Of a DNA stretch of 64,000 nucleotides, positions 42,386 through 53,500 are shown in pieces. Within the stretch, counting starts at the first letter, position 1; each line of letters starts with the position of its first letter. The stretch comes from Brachionus manjavacas (Eukaryota; Rotifera; Eurotatoria; Ploima; Brachionidae), in contig JAHQIY010000001.1 in the NCBI GenBank assembly GCA_019054805.1, positions 930,001 through 994,000 of the forward strand, in the 5' to 3' direction. The notes under the pieces are model-generated. The model saw nothing but the letters and a program-made list of their open reading frames with translations. It made no database searches and was not told where the DNA came from. The translations under genes were made by a program, and so were the position numbers.

Positions 42386-43357
42386 CTGTAATGCCTTGCC
42401 CCCTAATGCGGCATTTATTTTCAGAATTCTGGATTTTAATGCATGCATTTAACCCACTTTTTTTTCCAGATACGCTGCGACTAAAAATGCTGCAGTTAAT
42501 GTCAAAATTTCGTTATAAATGCCGCATTAAATATGTAAAAAATAATAAAAATATATTTTTCTATTTTTTCAAATTGTTTCAAAATTTGAAACACAAAAAA
42601 TGTTCTTCGGACATAATGCATGCATGTAAAGTTAAAATTTTGAGTTTTAATGCTAGTTTATTTAATTTATTTTTAACGCTTTTAAGTGTCCAATTTTTTT
42701 TTTATAATTTTTATAACTATTAAAATAATTTTTATAACATTTTTATAACTATTATCTAAAAGCCACTTCATCAGAATCAACTGCAGCTCGTTTGCCATTA
42801 GTAACATTGAGATATAATGCGAATAAAGCTGCTAATGCTCAGTCAGTCGAAAATGAAAGTCCCGAAACAGCAGCAAATGTAGAACCAACCAGAAAAGGCC
42901 GTGGTGGTCGCAAAAAGGGAAGCAAAAATAAAAAAACTCTAGAAAAAGATGCACGTGAGAGAGAAGCTAGCGAGAGAAAATAATAAAATTTCAAATTTTT
43001 TAAAACAAATAATTTTTATACGGAAAATTTATGCCATTTTTATATTAAAATACCGTTTTTTTTATCAATTTAAATAAAAATTCGTGACGCATTAAAACTC
43101 AAAATTTTAACTTTACATGCATGCATTATGTCCGAAGAGCATTTTTTGTGTTTCAAATTTTGAAACAATTTGAAAAAATAGAAAAATATATTTTTATTAT
43201 TTTTTACATATTTAATGCGGCATTTATACCAAAATTTTGACATTAACTGCAGCATTTTTAGTCGCAGCGTATCTGGAAAAAAAAGTGGGCTAAATGCAGC
43301 ATTAAAATCCAGAATTCTGGCTTAAAGTGCAACGCATTAGGGGACAAGGCATTACGG
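42386..43357. mobile_element. Complete foldback element E3 with AT-hook exon, TA target duplication
   Basis: Left arm 42386-42652 and right arm 43090-43357 are inverted copies, about 267 bp each, starting CTGTAATGCCTTG/CCGTAATGCCTTG and rich in repeated ATGC/GCAT blocks (AATGCATGCATTTAA, AAATGCTGCAGTTAATG, AAATGCCGCATTAAATATG). TA flanks both ends (42384-42385 and 43358-43359). The 437-bp loop holds one AT-hook exon. TA duplication would fit Tc1/mariner/pogo-type targeting, but no transposase core is present, so this is a non-autonomous element. Confidence 0.85.
42744..42983 (+). CDS. AT-hook exon inside foldback element E3
   Basis: Open from about 42744, with a possible acceptor CTAAAAG at 42762, to TAA. 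It reads SSESTAARLPLVTLRYNANK, an acidic/Ala-rich linker and then TRKGRGGRKKGSKNKKTLEK with an Arg/Glu tail (AREREASERK). GRGGRKKG is an AT-hook-like basic/Gly motif of looser type than GRP. No ATG, so it is probably a terminal exon. It is positioned centrally between the element's arms. The same exon, 5'-deleted, survives in units A and B. Confidence 0.5.
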   Translation, partial: YNYYLKATSSESTAARLPLVTLRYNANKAANAQSVENESPETAANVEPTRKGRGGRKKGSKNKKTLEKDAREREASERK

Positions 43358-43599
43358 TATTAATGATAAAATAGCTTTATTTATTACTAAAATTTTTTAC
43401 AATTTTTAAAAGAAACAATATATTTTTTAATTTCATCAAAAAAAAATGGATATAGAGCTTATTAGTTCTTTAACGGAAATAAAAGATAAAAATTTAATGT
43501 TATTGAAAAATTGAAAAAAATTAAATATATTTTATTAAATTTATAAAAACCTCTATAAAACAAAAAAATTTGAATTTAGCTTACATCTTTTGTTTAAGT

Positions 43600-43742
43600 A
43601 ACGTAATCATCCGAATTGAGTGACATGTCTTTAAAATAGAGTACTCTATTTTAGTGACACTCTGTTATAACATGTAAATGATTCTATAGTGACATGTCAT
43701 TAAAAAATTTAATGACATGTCACTAAATTCGGATAATTACGT
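43600..43742. repeat. Long version of the ATCCGAATT palindromic MITE (copy C)
   Basis: Same termini as 16484-16558, with extra internal palindromes (AAAATAGAGTACTCTATTTT; GACATGTCATTAAAAAATTT with its complement). Units A and B hold the trimmed version. Confidence 0.75.
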
Positions 43743-44272
43743 TAGTTCCCTTAAAAAGATTACTGTCCCTTTTTAAAAAAGACTCACTGACACTACATTT
43801 ATTCAAATTTAATACATTTTAAAAAAATGAAAATACAAAATACAGTTTGATTGTTGATTAAAAAAAATTGTTTGAAAAAATTCAATCCAAATTTTTTAAA
43901 AATTCTTTAAAAATTAAGTTAAAAATTTTGTGAACCCTTTAAACTAAAAAAATTGTTAACTCACTAGAATATTGTTTTTGTCAAAATTTTTTGTCACCAA
44001 AAAATTAAATAAATCATCAAGAGCCAAAATTAGGCGCCAACACAGTCTGTCCTGTTAATGAATACAATTCCACTAATTAAATCAGAAATACTAAAAAAAC
44101 GTTGGACTAAAATTTGGCTCTAAAAAAAAATCTCCTAATTAAATTCAGCATAAAATATTGTAACATTAAAATAAAACTACTTGAATAAATTCAACAAAAC
44201 TAGGGTTAAGGATTAAAATTTAAATTTGAATAAATAAAAAGAAAATAAAAAATTTCAAAATTTACATCCATC

Positions 44273-44566
44273 ATGGCTGATCCAACTTGTTCAACCAGTC
44301 CGCTCAGTCAACTGCACAAATTTGCCTACGAAGGAAGCAAAAACAAGCTCAAAAATCTGCTAAAAACCGGTATAAATAAAATTTAATAATTTTTTTTTTC
44401 TCTTTTTATTATTTTTAATAAAATTTTAAAAAATTAACAAAAATTTAAAAGAGCAAAATATTGACAAACTAGACCAGAATGGCAACAGCGCCTTGTACTG
44501 TGCATGTGCCCGCGGCGCCAAGGACTGTGTCAAACTTTTACTGGAGAACGGCGCCAACCCCAACGA
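44273..44566 (+). CDS. TEX14: TEX14-like exons 1 and 2 (start and first ankyrin repeats)
   Basis: Exon 1 (44273-44369) begins at ATG in CATCATGGCTGATCC and encodes a short N-terminus leading to the first helix pair (LHKFAYEGSKNKLKNLLKT). Exon 2 (44452-44566) starts after TTTAAAAG, which is the only phase-compatible AG since the next one gives a stop. It encodes NIDKLDQNGNSALYCACARG and VKLLLENGANPNE, a canonical ankyrin repeat. Introns are 82 and 59 nt. Confidence 0.8.
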
Positions 44567-47500
44567 GTAAGTTGACAAAATATATCAAGAGCCTTTTTTT
44601 TGACCAAAAATCACCTAATTTCCAGACGATGCCAAGACAACGAGACGCCAATGCACGTGGCAGCCCGCTACGGTCACATAAAAATCCTCGTGCTGCTGCT
44701 TGAGTATGGTGGCGACCTGCGCCTCCACGACACCCACAACCGAACACCCAAGACCTGCGCCATGCAACAAGAGAACTCGGCTCTGCGCCGAAAGACCCTC
44801 GCTCTGATCGAGGAGACGCGCATGAACGCCCAGCTGCAAACAAACAAAACAGACGCCCAGAAACTGTCCATGCTGAGCATCACGCCGAAGTCACGCGACG
44901 AGCTGGTTAACCCGTGCTCGGTCGGCTTCGGCATCCTCTTCAAATCAACAGGAGAAATCGGAGTGCCCATTGTGCTGCCAGTGGTCAAAGAAAACGAGCT
45001 GGAGCACGACTATGCGGGCGAAACGTTCAACAACGGCGCGTTCATGGTCTACGAGAGCATGAGGTGGAAAGAGCTGCACGTGGTGACTGTCAAGCGGCTC
45101 CACTCGAGCATAGCCGACCAAGGACACTCGGATCTGTTGATCGAGGAGCTCAAGTACTTCAAGAAAATCAACCACTGTCCCAACATTTTGTCCATCATGG
45201 GCTTTTGCCAGTACGTGAACTCGGAGGGCTTGATGCTCATGTTCGAACGGGTCCAAGTGGGCTCCCTGTTCACCGTGCTGCACGAGCGCGAGCTCTCCAA
45301 GCGCCCCAAGCTCAAGAGCATCTGCCAAATCATGATGAATGTGTGCGATGCGCTCATCTATCTGCACCAAATGAACATTCTGCATTGCTATGTGAGCTCG
45401 CACAGCATTTTTTTGACCACGTTTCACACGGCCAAACTGGGCAACTTGGAGTATGCGGTGGAGAAGAGTGGCGACTTGAGCAAGCAGAAAAAGACGCGAG
45501 TGGTGGAGAACAAGATGGAAAATTGTGCGTACAATTGGCTAGCGCCTGAGATCTTGGAAAATTCCATCCCCACTGAGCTGAGCGACATGTACAGCTATTG
45601 TGCTGTTGTTTGGGAGTTGTTCGAGTGCCGGATTCCGTGGGAGTCGTGCGATCACATTGAGATACAGCACGAGATGTTAATCAAAGGCAATATGCTGCCG
45701 GTCGATCATGAAAAGATCGCCTTTCCGTTTAGTCGGATTGTCAAAGACGGCTTTTCCAATCCGATCAAACGAATGGGCTTTGAGGAGGTGCGCGGCGTGC
45801 TCGAGAATTATCAGATCAGTTTGCACAATCAGAGCATGTCTAAGGTGAAGCTAAGTCGGTTGTATCAGCGCGTGCCCAGGGTCAAGGCAAATAGTGTGTC
45901 TGGTTTGGAGACTTTGAATAGTGATGAAGTTGAAAAGCTGTCGGAAAATTCGGCCGAATACATCAAGTGTGATGCTTACAGGTTGGTTTTTTTTTTTTAT
46001 TTTGAAAAAAGGTTTAAAATAATTAATTTTTTCTTTATTAAAAATATTAAAAATTTTTTAGTAATTTTTTTTATCCATAGTTAATCACTACAATTTAAAA
46101 AAATTTTATCCTTTTTTAAAAAAAAGCAGACAGTTTAATGAGAAGTTTAAGCTGAAAATATTTTTATAAATTTATTTGTAGTTGTTTATAAGAAATTTAA
46201 AGAAATTGTTTTATTTATTCAATTATGAAGAATTTTAAGTAGTTATTTTTATTTAAATGAAACTTAAAAAAAAAAAAAAAAAATACTCTTTAATGTAAAA
46301 TTATTCTAAAAAATATTTTTACAAATCAAAATTTTACAAATAAAAAAATTTAATTTATAAAAATATTCCTAGCCTTTACCTTTCTTTTTTTGTTTTTTTT
46401 ATTTCAAAAAAAGATTATAATTTTTAAAATAATAACAATTAACTTTTGATTGTTAATAAAATTAAATTAAAAACAATTGAAATTTCTAATGGAGATTAAA
46501 CAAATTTATTTAATAAAAATATTTTGAGTCTGAACCCAAAAAAAAAATTTAAAGAATTTTTTAATTTATTTAACTTTAAAAACATTCAAGAGGTAATTAT
46601 TATTATTTTAATAATTATGGTCCTTTTTTTGAAAAATTAGATTACAGTTAAATGAAAGGTTTAGGATAAAAATTTTAAAAAACCAACTTTTTTATTTTTA
46701 GAAGGAAAGAATTTTTTTTTTCGTAATTTAATAACATGAACTCTCTAGATTTATTGATTGAGAAAGGATTCCATTAATACATGAGGCTTATTTTTATCTT
46801 AAGAAGGAAAATGATAATTTAAAAAATTTAAAGATTCTTTCTTAAAATTTATTGAAAATTAAAGCGGCATTAAAATTTCGAACAAAAAGAAATTGATTCA
46901 TTCTCTTAAAAAAAAAATTAAAATTCAGAATTTTTATTTTTAGAAAAAAGCAAATGGTTGAGTATTGAAAAACAATTTTGAGAACGAAATTATTTTTGTT
47001 TTATTTTTTTAAATCTATATTAAAAATTTTTAAATACGGATTTTTTAATTTTTTAATTTTAAGTTATAAACATCAAAACCAAAATGTTATTTTTCTAGGA
47101 TCAAACCATCTGGTAATGAGAGATTTTTTTCCAGCATAAAAAAAGTCTAGGCATAAAATAAATAGTTTTAATTTATTTTTAAAATTATTTTTTAAATAAT
47201 TTAAATTTTTTTTGTTCTTCTTTTTGCTATAAAACAATGTCAGAGCTATTTTGAAAGAACTAATTTACATCTGAATAAAATTGTGAAGCTTTTGCTTTTC
47301 TTAGTTATTTCTTTGGGTTGAAGACAGCAAATTTTATTCTAATTAGTAGTAGTAGTAGCCAGATTGTGTGCTGATAAGGCACACTATGACAGCTGATGTG
47401 ATTGATTGCTGCTCATCCAGCAATCAATGCCTGCTTTAAATCTGTTAACATTGGGGGCTTCAACTAATTGATTTGGCAGTGAGTTCCATATGTTAGCGGT

Positions 47501-50500
47501 TCTGTTGAAAAAAAAGTTATCTCTATGTTGGAGCCTCGAAATTTCTTTGTGATATTTGAAGCAGTGACCTCTTCCTTGGATTTTGGTGACATTAAAATTG
47601 TTGCTTTTTTCAACCATTTCTATTCCATGCATGAACTTGTATAATTGAATTAGATCACCTCTTTTTCTTCTTTCCACCAGATTTGGAATGTTCAAAGCCT
47701 TAATTAATTAATCAATAAAAAATCCCAATTTTTATCATTGCATCATTAGTTGAACTTTGAATTTTGTTCATCAATATCTAATTTGTCATTGAGTTTGAAA
47801 AAAAAATCTTTAATAAAAATCAAAAAAAAAATATTTTTTTTTTAAAAAATTATTAATATTTTTTAAGGAGTTCAACTTTAGTTTTAATTATTTTTAGTGA
47901 AAATACTTAAAATTGGACTTCTATTCAAAATTTAATATAATTAATGAATTTGGTTATAAAAATTTTTTAATCAATTTTTTTATTAATTTTATTTTATTTT
48001 ATTCTAAAGAGCTGAAATTTTGTTAAAAAATTCGGGCAACAAAAAGAATGTTCTGGACCGGAAAAAAAAAATCTTCAAATTAAGTCCAGTTCAGCAGTTG
48101 CCTCCGACTCCACCAAGTGTTCCACCATCAGCCAAATTGAGCTCTCCTCCTCATAACAAAAATTTGGACATTCTCTCCCCAAGTCCTAGCCCACGGGTTC
48201 GTCCAGCATCTATTGATTCACCGCGCAGCATAAAAAACGAATCCCTATCGCCCAAAATAGTCCACTCGAACTTGTCCAATGTCGGGATTAGAAAAATAGA
48301 AAAAGATATACAAGGTAATTTTGGCTAATTTAGGGCTTGAATTTGTAAACTTCAAATGGGTTATTTTACCCTTTTTTACTTAAATTGTAGACAATTATAG
48401 ATTCCAGTTAATCGAATCAATTTATTACTCAAATTTACTTAAATTTAATCAAGACAACAAACGGCGCAGTGTCAATGAAGATTTAAGAAGTAGACAAATT
48501 GAAGAAAAGAATAGGTCCTATTTGACCAAGGACAAGTTTGGCGACTTTAGGCAAAATTTAATTGAGCCTACACCAGAAGCCAAACGCGAAAACTACAATA
48601 AACATTTCTCATCGCCTAGGTAAGTCATTTTTACAATTATTTTTATTTTTTGAAAGATTATTTCTTATTTCATTTTTTTTGCGAATTATCAAATTAATTT
48701 GGTTTAAAAAAATTTTGTGTCCGATTACAGGGGATTATGTCAATTTTAAATAGTAGATGTAGTTGTATTTAAACAATTTTATTCTAAATAAATGAAGAGG
48801 AAAGTGGCGCCAGGTTCCTGTGAATAGTGAAAATATTGTATATGGAAAAATTGTAAATAATGTATGAAGCTGAATGTTCACTTTAAACGCTTTATTAAGC
48901 AACTGAAGAAAAGGATGAAATATGGTTATTTGAATTCCATATCCCGATCTAAAATAAAAATATATATTTTAAAAAAAAAAAAATTATCTAGCGTTTGTTT
49001 GTTAAACCATTTCTGATATTTGAACCATTCAACCTTATTAAACTTTTAACAATATTAAACTGTTTAATTAAATCTCCTCTTATTCTTCTTTCTTCAAGTG
49101 TAGAAAGTTTTAACTTTCTAAGACATTTTTCATAGCTCAAGATTCTCAATTCTCCAGTTAGTTTAGTCGCCCTAATCTAAACAAATTTCTTTAAACAGTT
49201 TTAGACACTAATAATTGCTAGATGCATGACATCATAGTATAGACATCTAAGTTGACTGGAGTCGATGATTTGATAATTAAATCGCTGCTACGATAAGCGA
49301 TTTTACCATAATTTACGTTAAATTCCGTAATTTGACAAAAAATTACGATAATTAGCGTAAATTAGCGGAAAATACCAAAAGCAAGAATTTTCATATTTAT
49401 AGTGATTTATGTTAATTATCGTTAACTTTTGTAAAATTACGGAAATTGAAGTAAAAAAAGTTAGGGTTTAAAAGTGACAAGATTTCTTGAAAAATAAAAA
49501 TTTTTCAATTTTTACTTAAATATTTGAAATCATTTCGTTTAATCGATTTCACAAAAAATTCCATTAGTATTAGATTTTTTTGTAAAATTTGGAATTAATT
49601 TTAATCTTTAAAATTTAATGAATTTGGAAATTTTCGTTTTTAACTACTAAGCACTGTCGGAAAGTTACTTTAGCATTCCCTATATGGGTATTCGTTTGGT
49701 GGGATAAACCATCATAGCTCATTATTATTAATTGTTAATATTATTAATAACAATTAAAAAAAATTAATACACAATTAAATTGTTTAATTTAAATTAATTT
49801 ATTTGTATGTATGATTTATAATGTATTTATTTTATTTATTTTTTATTTTTTAATTCAGTGTTTATCCCTTTTTTATCCTAAAAAAATAAGAGTATCATCC
49901 TGTTTTTTTCAGAAATATAAAATAAGAAAAACCGTATTCCCTGGTTCGATTATGCTGCACCACAAGTTGAGACACTTTTTTGGACCATGCACCAAAGTAC
50001 ATCTCGCCTATGCTATAATATTGTTAACTTTGAGCGCATGCTCTAATAGCGTAATCACGCATTTAGGTCCGCATCAAACACTGAAAGCCTTAGGTTTAAT
50101 GCGTCATCAAGACACGTTTTTATAATAAAAATATAAAAACGAATTTTTTAATATTTTTTTATTTCTTAATCTTTGGTTCTGCACCAAATGCATAATTCAA
50201 AAGAATTAATTTTTATTTTTTTCTTTTAAAAACGTGTCTTAATGACGCATTCGACCTAAGGCTTTCAGTGTTTGATGCGGACCTAAATGCGTGATTACGC
50301 TATTAGAGCATGCGCTCAAAGTTAACAATATTATAGCATAGGCGAGATGTACTTTGGTGCATGGTCCAAAAAAGTGTCTCAACTTGTGGTGCAGCATAAT
50401 CGAACCAGGGAATACGGTAATTAAGACAATTTTAATTTATTTAAAAGTGAGGCTGACATGAAGTTCATTATCATGATCACATGATCACAGCTTAATAGAT

Positions 50501-53500
50501 TAGAATCTTAATAAAAATGATGAAATAAGCTTTTTTAAAATATTTTTTAATTAAACACAAAATTTAAATTATCATATTTAAATAAAAAAACATTTTTTTT
50601 TCCCAATTGATCTTTAATTGATTTTTTTTTAAATATTAATTTGAAAATTTTAGAGACAAATTTAAGGTCCACGTTAAAGTATCCAAAATATGGCTATATT
50701 TAAATACATTTTAGCGAAACAAAGTTAAATTTTGCATGGCAGAATTTCATACAAAAATTTCAAAACAAAATTTAAATTCTTAATAAAAATATGGCTTTTG
50801 AACTACAGATTATTCTGTAATTTTTAAAAGGTGAATCAAACAATGTTTCATTTAACAGTCCAATTTAAGAAAAAATTTAAATGATTGTTTCCCAATAAAT
50901 TGATTTTTTTTACTCAAATTGAATGTTAACATAGAAATGAAGAATTAAACTTTTACAATTGTAACGATGACAGAATTTTAACATTTAAATAAAAAAAAAT
51001 GGCAAAATTCAAAAAAATATTCTGTTTTGAATAGATCATCTAGACAAGAAATAAATAAATTCCAAAATATTGATATTTTTTTTATCATTAAAATTTTCCT
51101 GTTAATAAAAAGTAATCTTTTTTTGTTGAATTTAGTGAAACATATTTTGTTTCATGTTGTTTCATCATCAAATTTTGAAAAGCTCAATTTTGTCAATTTA
51201 AATTAATGAAAAAGAATTTTATTTTTGTAATTTGGAAAGGTTTGTATGAAATTTCACAATGCCTTTACTTCAGATAAATTTTCATATAAATTTCGACCTA
51301 ATTAAAGATTAAACAAGTCATTTTATCTTAAATTAGGAAGAAAATAAAGTTTAAAAATTTTATATTCACATAATTGATAAAAAATACCTTTCTTTTAAAC
51401 CAAAGTCTAAATGTGAGATGCTTAAAATTAGAAGTAAGAACAAAATTAAACAAATTATTTCAAAAATATACGTGAATGGCTTATAAAAATTTGCTTCTAA
51501 TATGATTTTCAAAATTCCGTAAAAAAGGCTTTGAATTCAGAAAACAGTTTTAAAAAAATTTAAATTTTATCTTCTTATGTTTTTGTTATTTTATGTGATT
51601 TTTTGTAATAAAAAAAATTAACTTAATTTAACCAATTTTACAAAAAAATCCAATAATTAAAAAAAAAAAAAAAAAAATTTAATAATTTATTTATTTACAA
51701 AAATCATTTTAAAGATTTGACTGCGGTGATTTTGCTCGAGCCCAGCGTTTGGATTATAGCAATGTGTCTGCAGAAGACAACAACGAAAAGAACATAGATG
51801 ACAAAGAGTCGAACAATGTCGAGCAAAGACAATCAACAGGTAAAATACCATTAGAAATTAGGAAAAGCATGTTGTTTGAGTTTGTTTTGTTAAGGATTTT
51901 TGCAAGAGCTAAAATTGAAGCAAGAGCAGCGAAGCCAGCAGAACTCTTCGGTCGAATCATCGTCGACCTACTTTCAACTAGTGCACAGATCAGGCAGCCA
52001 CAGTCAAATAAACGAAAGTGGCAAGCGAGGCGAGCACGCGTCTCGCAGCACCACATCGAATCAAAAACGCTCCCACAACAATTCGCACAAGCCTGTTCAC
52101 TACGAGAGACGAAGCCTCTCGCACAACAGTGCTAGAAATCACAGCGAGCTAAAACCCGAGCCGAACACTGAAGAGTTTTTTGGTGGGCACGGGTCGGTCC
52201 GTAGCTTAGTGCAGTCATACGAAGAGCAATCGGCCAAAAATGACACCGACCCTAGGATTGAAAAAATTCGCCTCGAGAGACTCAACGAAATAAAGAGCTT
52301 GAAAAAACAGTTCGATCACGAACAAGCCCAGCATCAACTACAAAAAGAGCTGTCGACGATATCGGAGCGAACCGAGCACACCAACAGCATAAATCTAGCA
52401 AACACAATGGACTCTCCCACCGGTGCTCTCATCAACACTAATTCTCGATCAGCAACGACTGTGACTAATGTAGTCAGACAGCTGAATGATAAATTTTTGG
52501 ACTCGTCGACGGGGGCCAGTGGGGACGGCGCTTCGGCCACCAACAGAAACCTCAGCGCGTTGAATTCATCAACGCCAATTCAAACAAACAACCTCAGTCA
52601 GGCATCTACTAGGCCTACGGCCAAGGCTACAATTGAAGCCATTCAAAATTTGAAACAAGAACGAGCTGAGGTTCAAATACCCATTCAGTTTGTGAACAGA
52701 AGTGAAAAGAGGGAGAGTGAAGAGGAGTACGAGGAGTTGTTCAAAGCAAGCGCAAGACTCGACACCAAAAAAACTGTTGATCAACCCAATCGTACTAGAA
52801 GCAATCAATCGAGCCAAGAGGACTATCTTTCAAATACTCAGGTAAAGTTAAGCCTAAGATATTTTAAAAATGTGTAAAAGTTTTTGTTTTGTGTGCTAGT
52901 AAATTTTATTTGTTAAATTGTTAAATTAAAATAAAAATATTTTCAAATCTGTCGTTTGCCAGCTTTTTATGTACAGTCTTTCTGAAAGAACTCAATCTGT
53001 ATTCAAAATTTAGGATTCTTTTTAAATAGAAATGTAAATATAAAATAAATAAGACAACAAAAAAATTTAATAGAATTTCTAAAAAAATGGGTTGCCAAGT
53101 TTTGAATAACATGTATTTTATTGGTATTAGTTTATGAGAATGAATTTAAACAAGGAAAAGAATTATCCAAGATTGATACTGTGGAGGATTTGAGAAAAGT
53201 ACCTTTTTTTTTTTGATTTTAGACCCCTTTTTTTAAGCATTGTGAATTTTTATACAAACTTCCCGAAATTGCAAAAATAAAATTCTTTTTCATTAATTTA
53301 AATTGATAAAATTGAGTATAAATTTTGATGATGAAACAACATGAAACAAAACATGTTTCACTAAATTTAACAAATAAAAATTGAAACCCCGGGATTTTAA
53401 TTTAAAAAACTATGTAATACTTATATGAAGGTTAGTTGAATTTCATCATAGCCCCAGTGTGTATTATAAAAAATTTTTTTTTAGTCTCATGGGATTGAAA

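Larger units (their letters stand above)
29748..44133. repeat. Tandem unit copy C (longest, ends at native flank)
   Basis: 14.4 kb. It contains LINE2 as in B, and uniquely the complete foldback element, an inverted duplication at 41416-41612 and a longer MITE at 43600-43742. After AAAAAATCT it continues into unique sequence (CCTAATTAAATTC) leading to the TEX14-like gene, so this is the original right boundary. Confidence 0.9.
48620..51714 (+). other. Intron 5 of the TEX14-like gene
   Basis: 3.1 kb. Holds an antisense LINE fragment (48988-49176), an ACGTAA-type palindromic array (49280-49460) and foldback element E5 (49932-50417). From 50420 to 51714 I see only AT-rich sequence. Confidence 0.7.

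Noticed and set aside
42391-42723. 110-codon plus-strand frame and the 61-codon minus-strand frame at 43070-43255
   Set aside because: Both are translations of the two arms of foldback element E3. Their similarity reflects the inverted repeat and not paralogous proteins.
44479-44703. 74-codon ATG frame near the start of the TEX14-like gene
   Set aside because: Crosses the exon 2/intron 2/exon 3 boundaries in a wrong frame.
44914-45549. 211-codon frame and several antisense frames over the pseudokinase exon
   Set aside because: Shadows of exon 3. Only the ankyrin/kinase frame has domain content and matching splice phases.
48562-48753. 63-codon plus-strand frame over exon 5/intron 5
   Set aside because: Wrong frame relative to the phase-consistent exon 5 and continues into the intron.
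49811-50125. 104-codon plus-strand frame
   Set aside because: It is the left arm of foldback element E5 read through. The inverted right arm has the same sequence and no coding signature.
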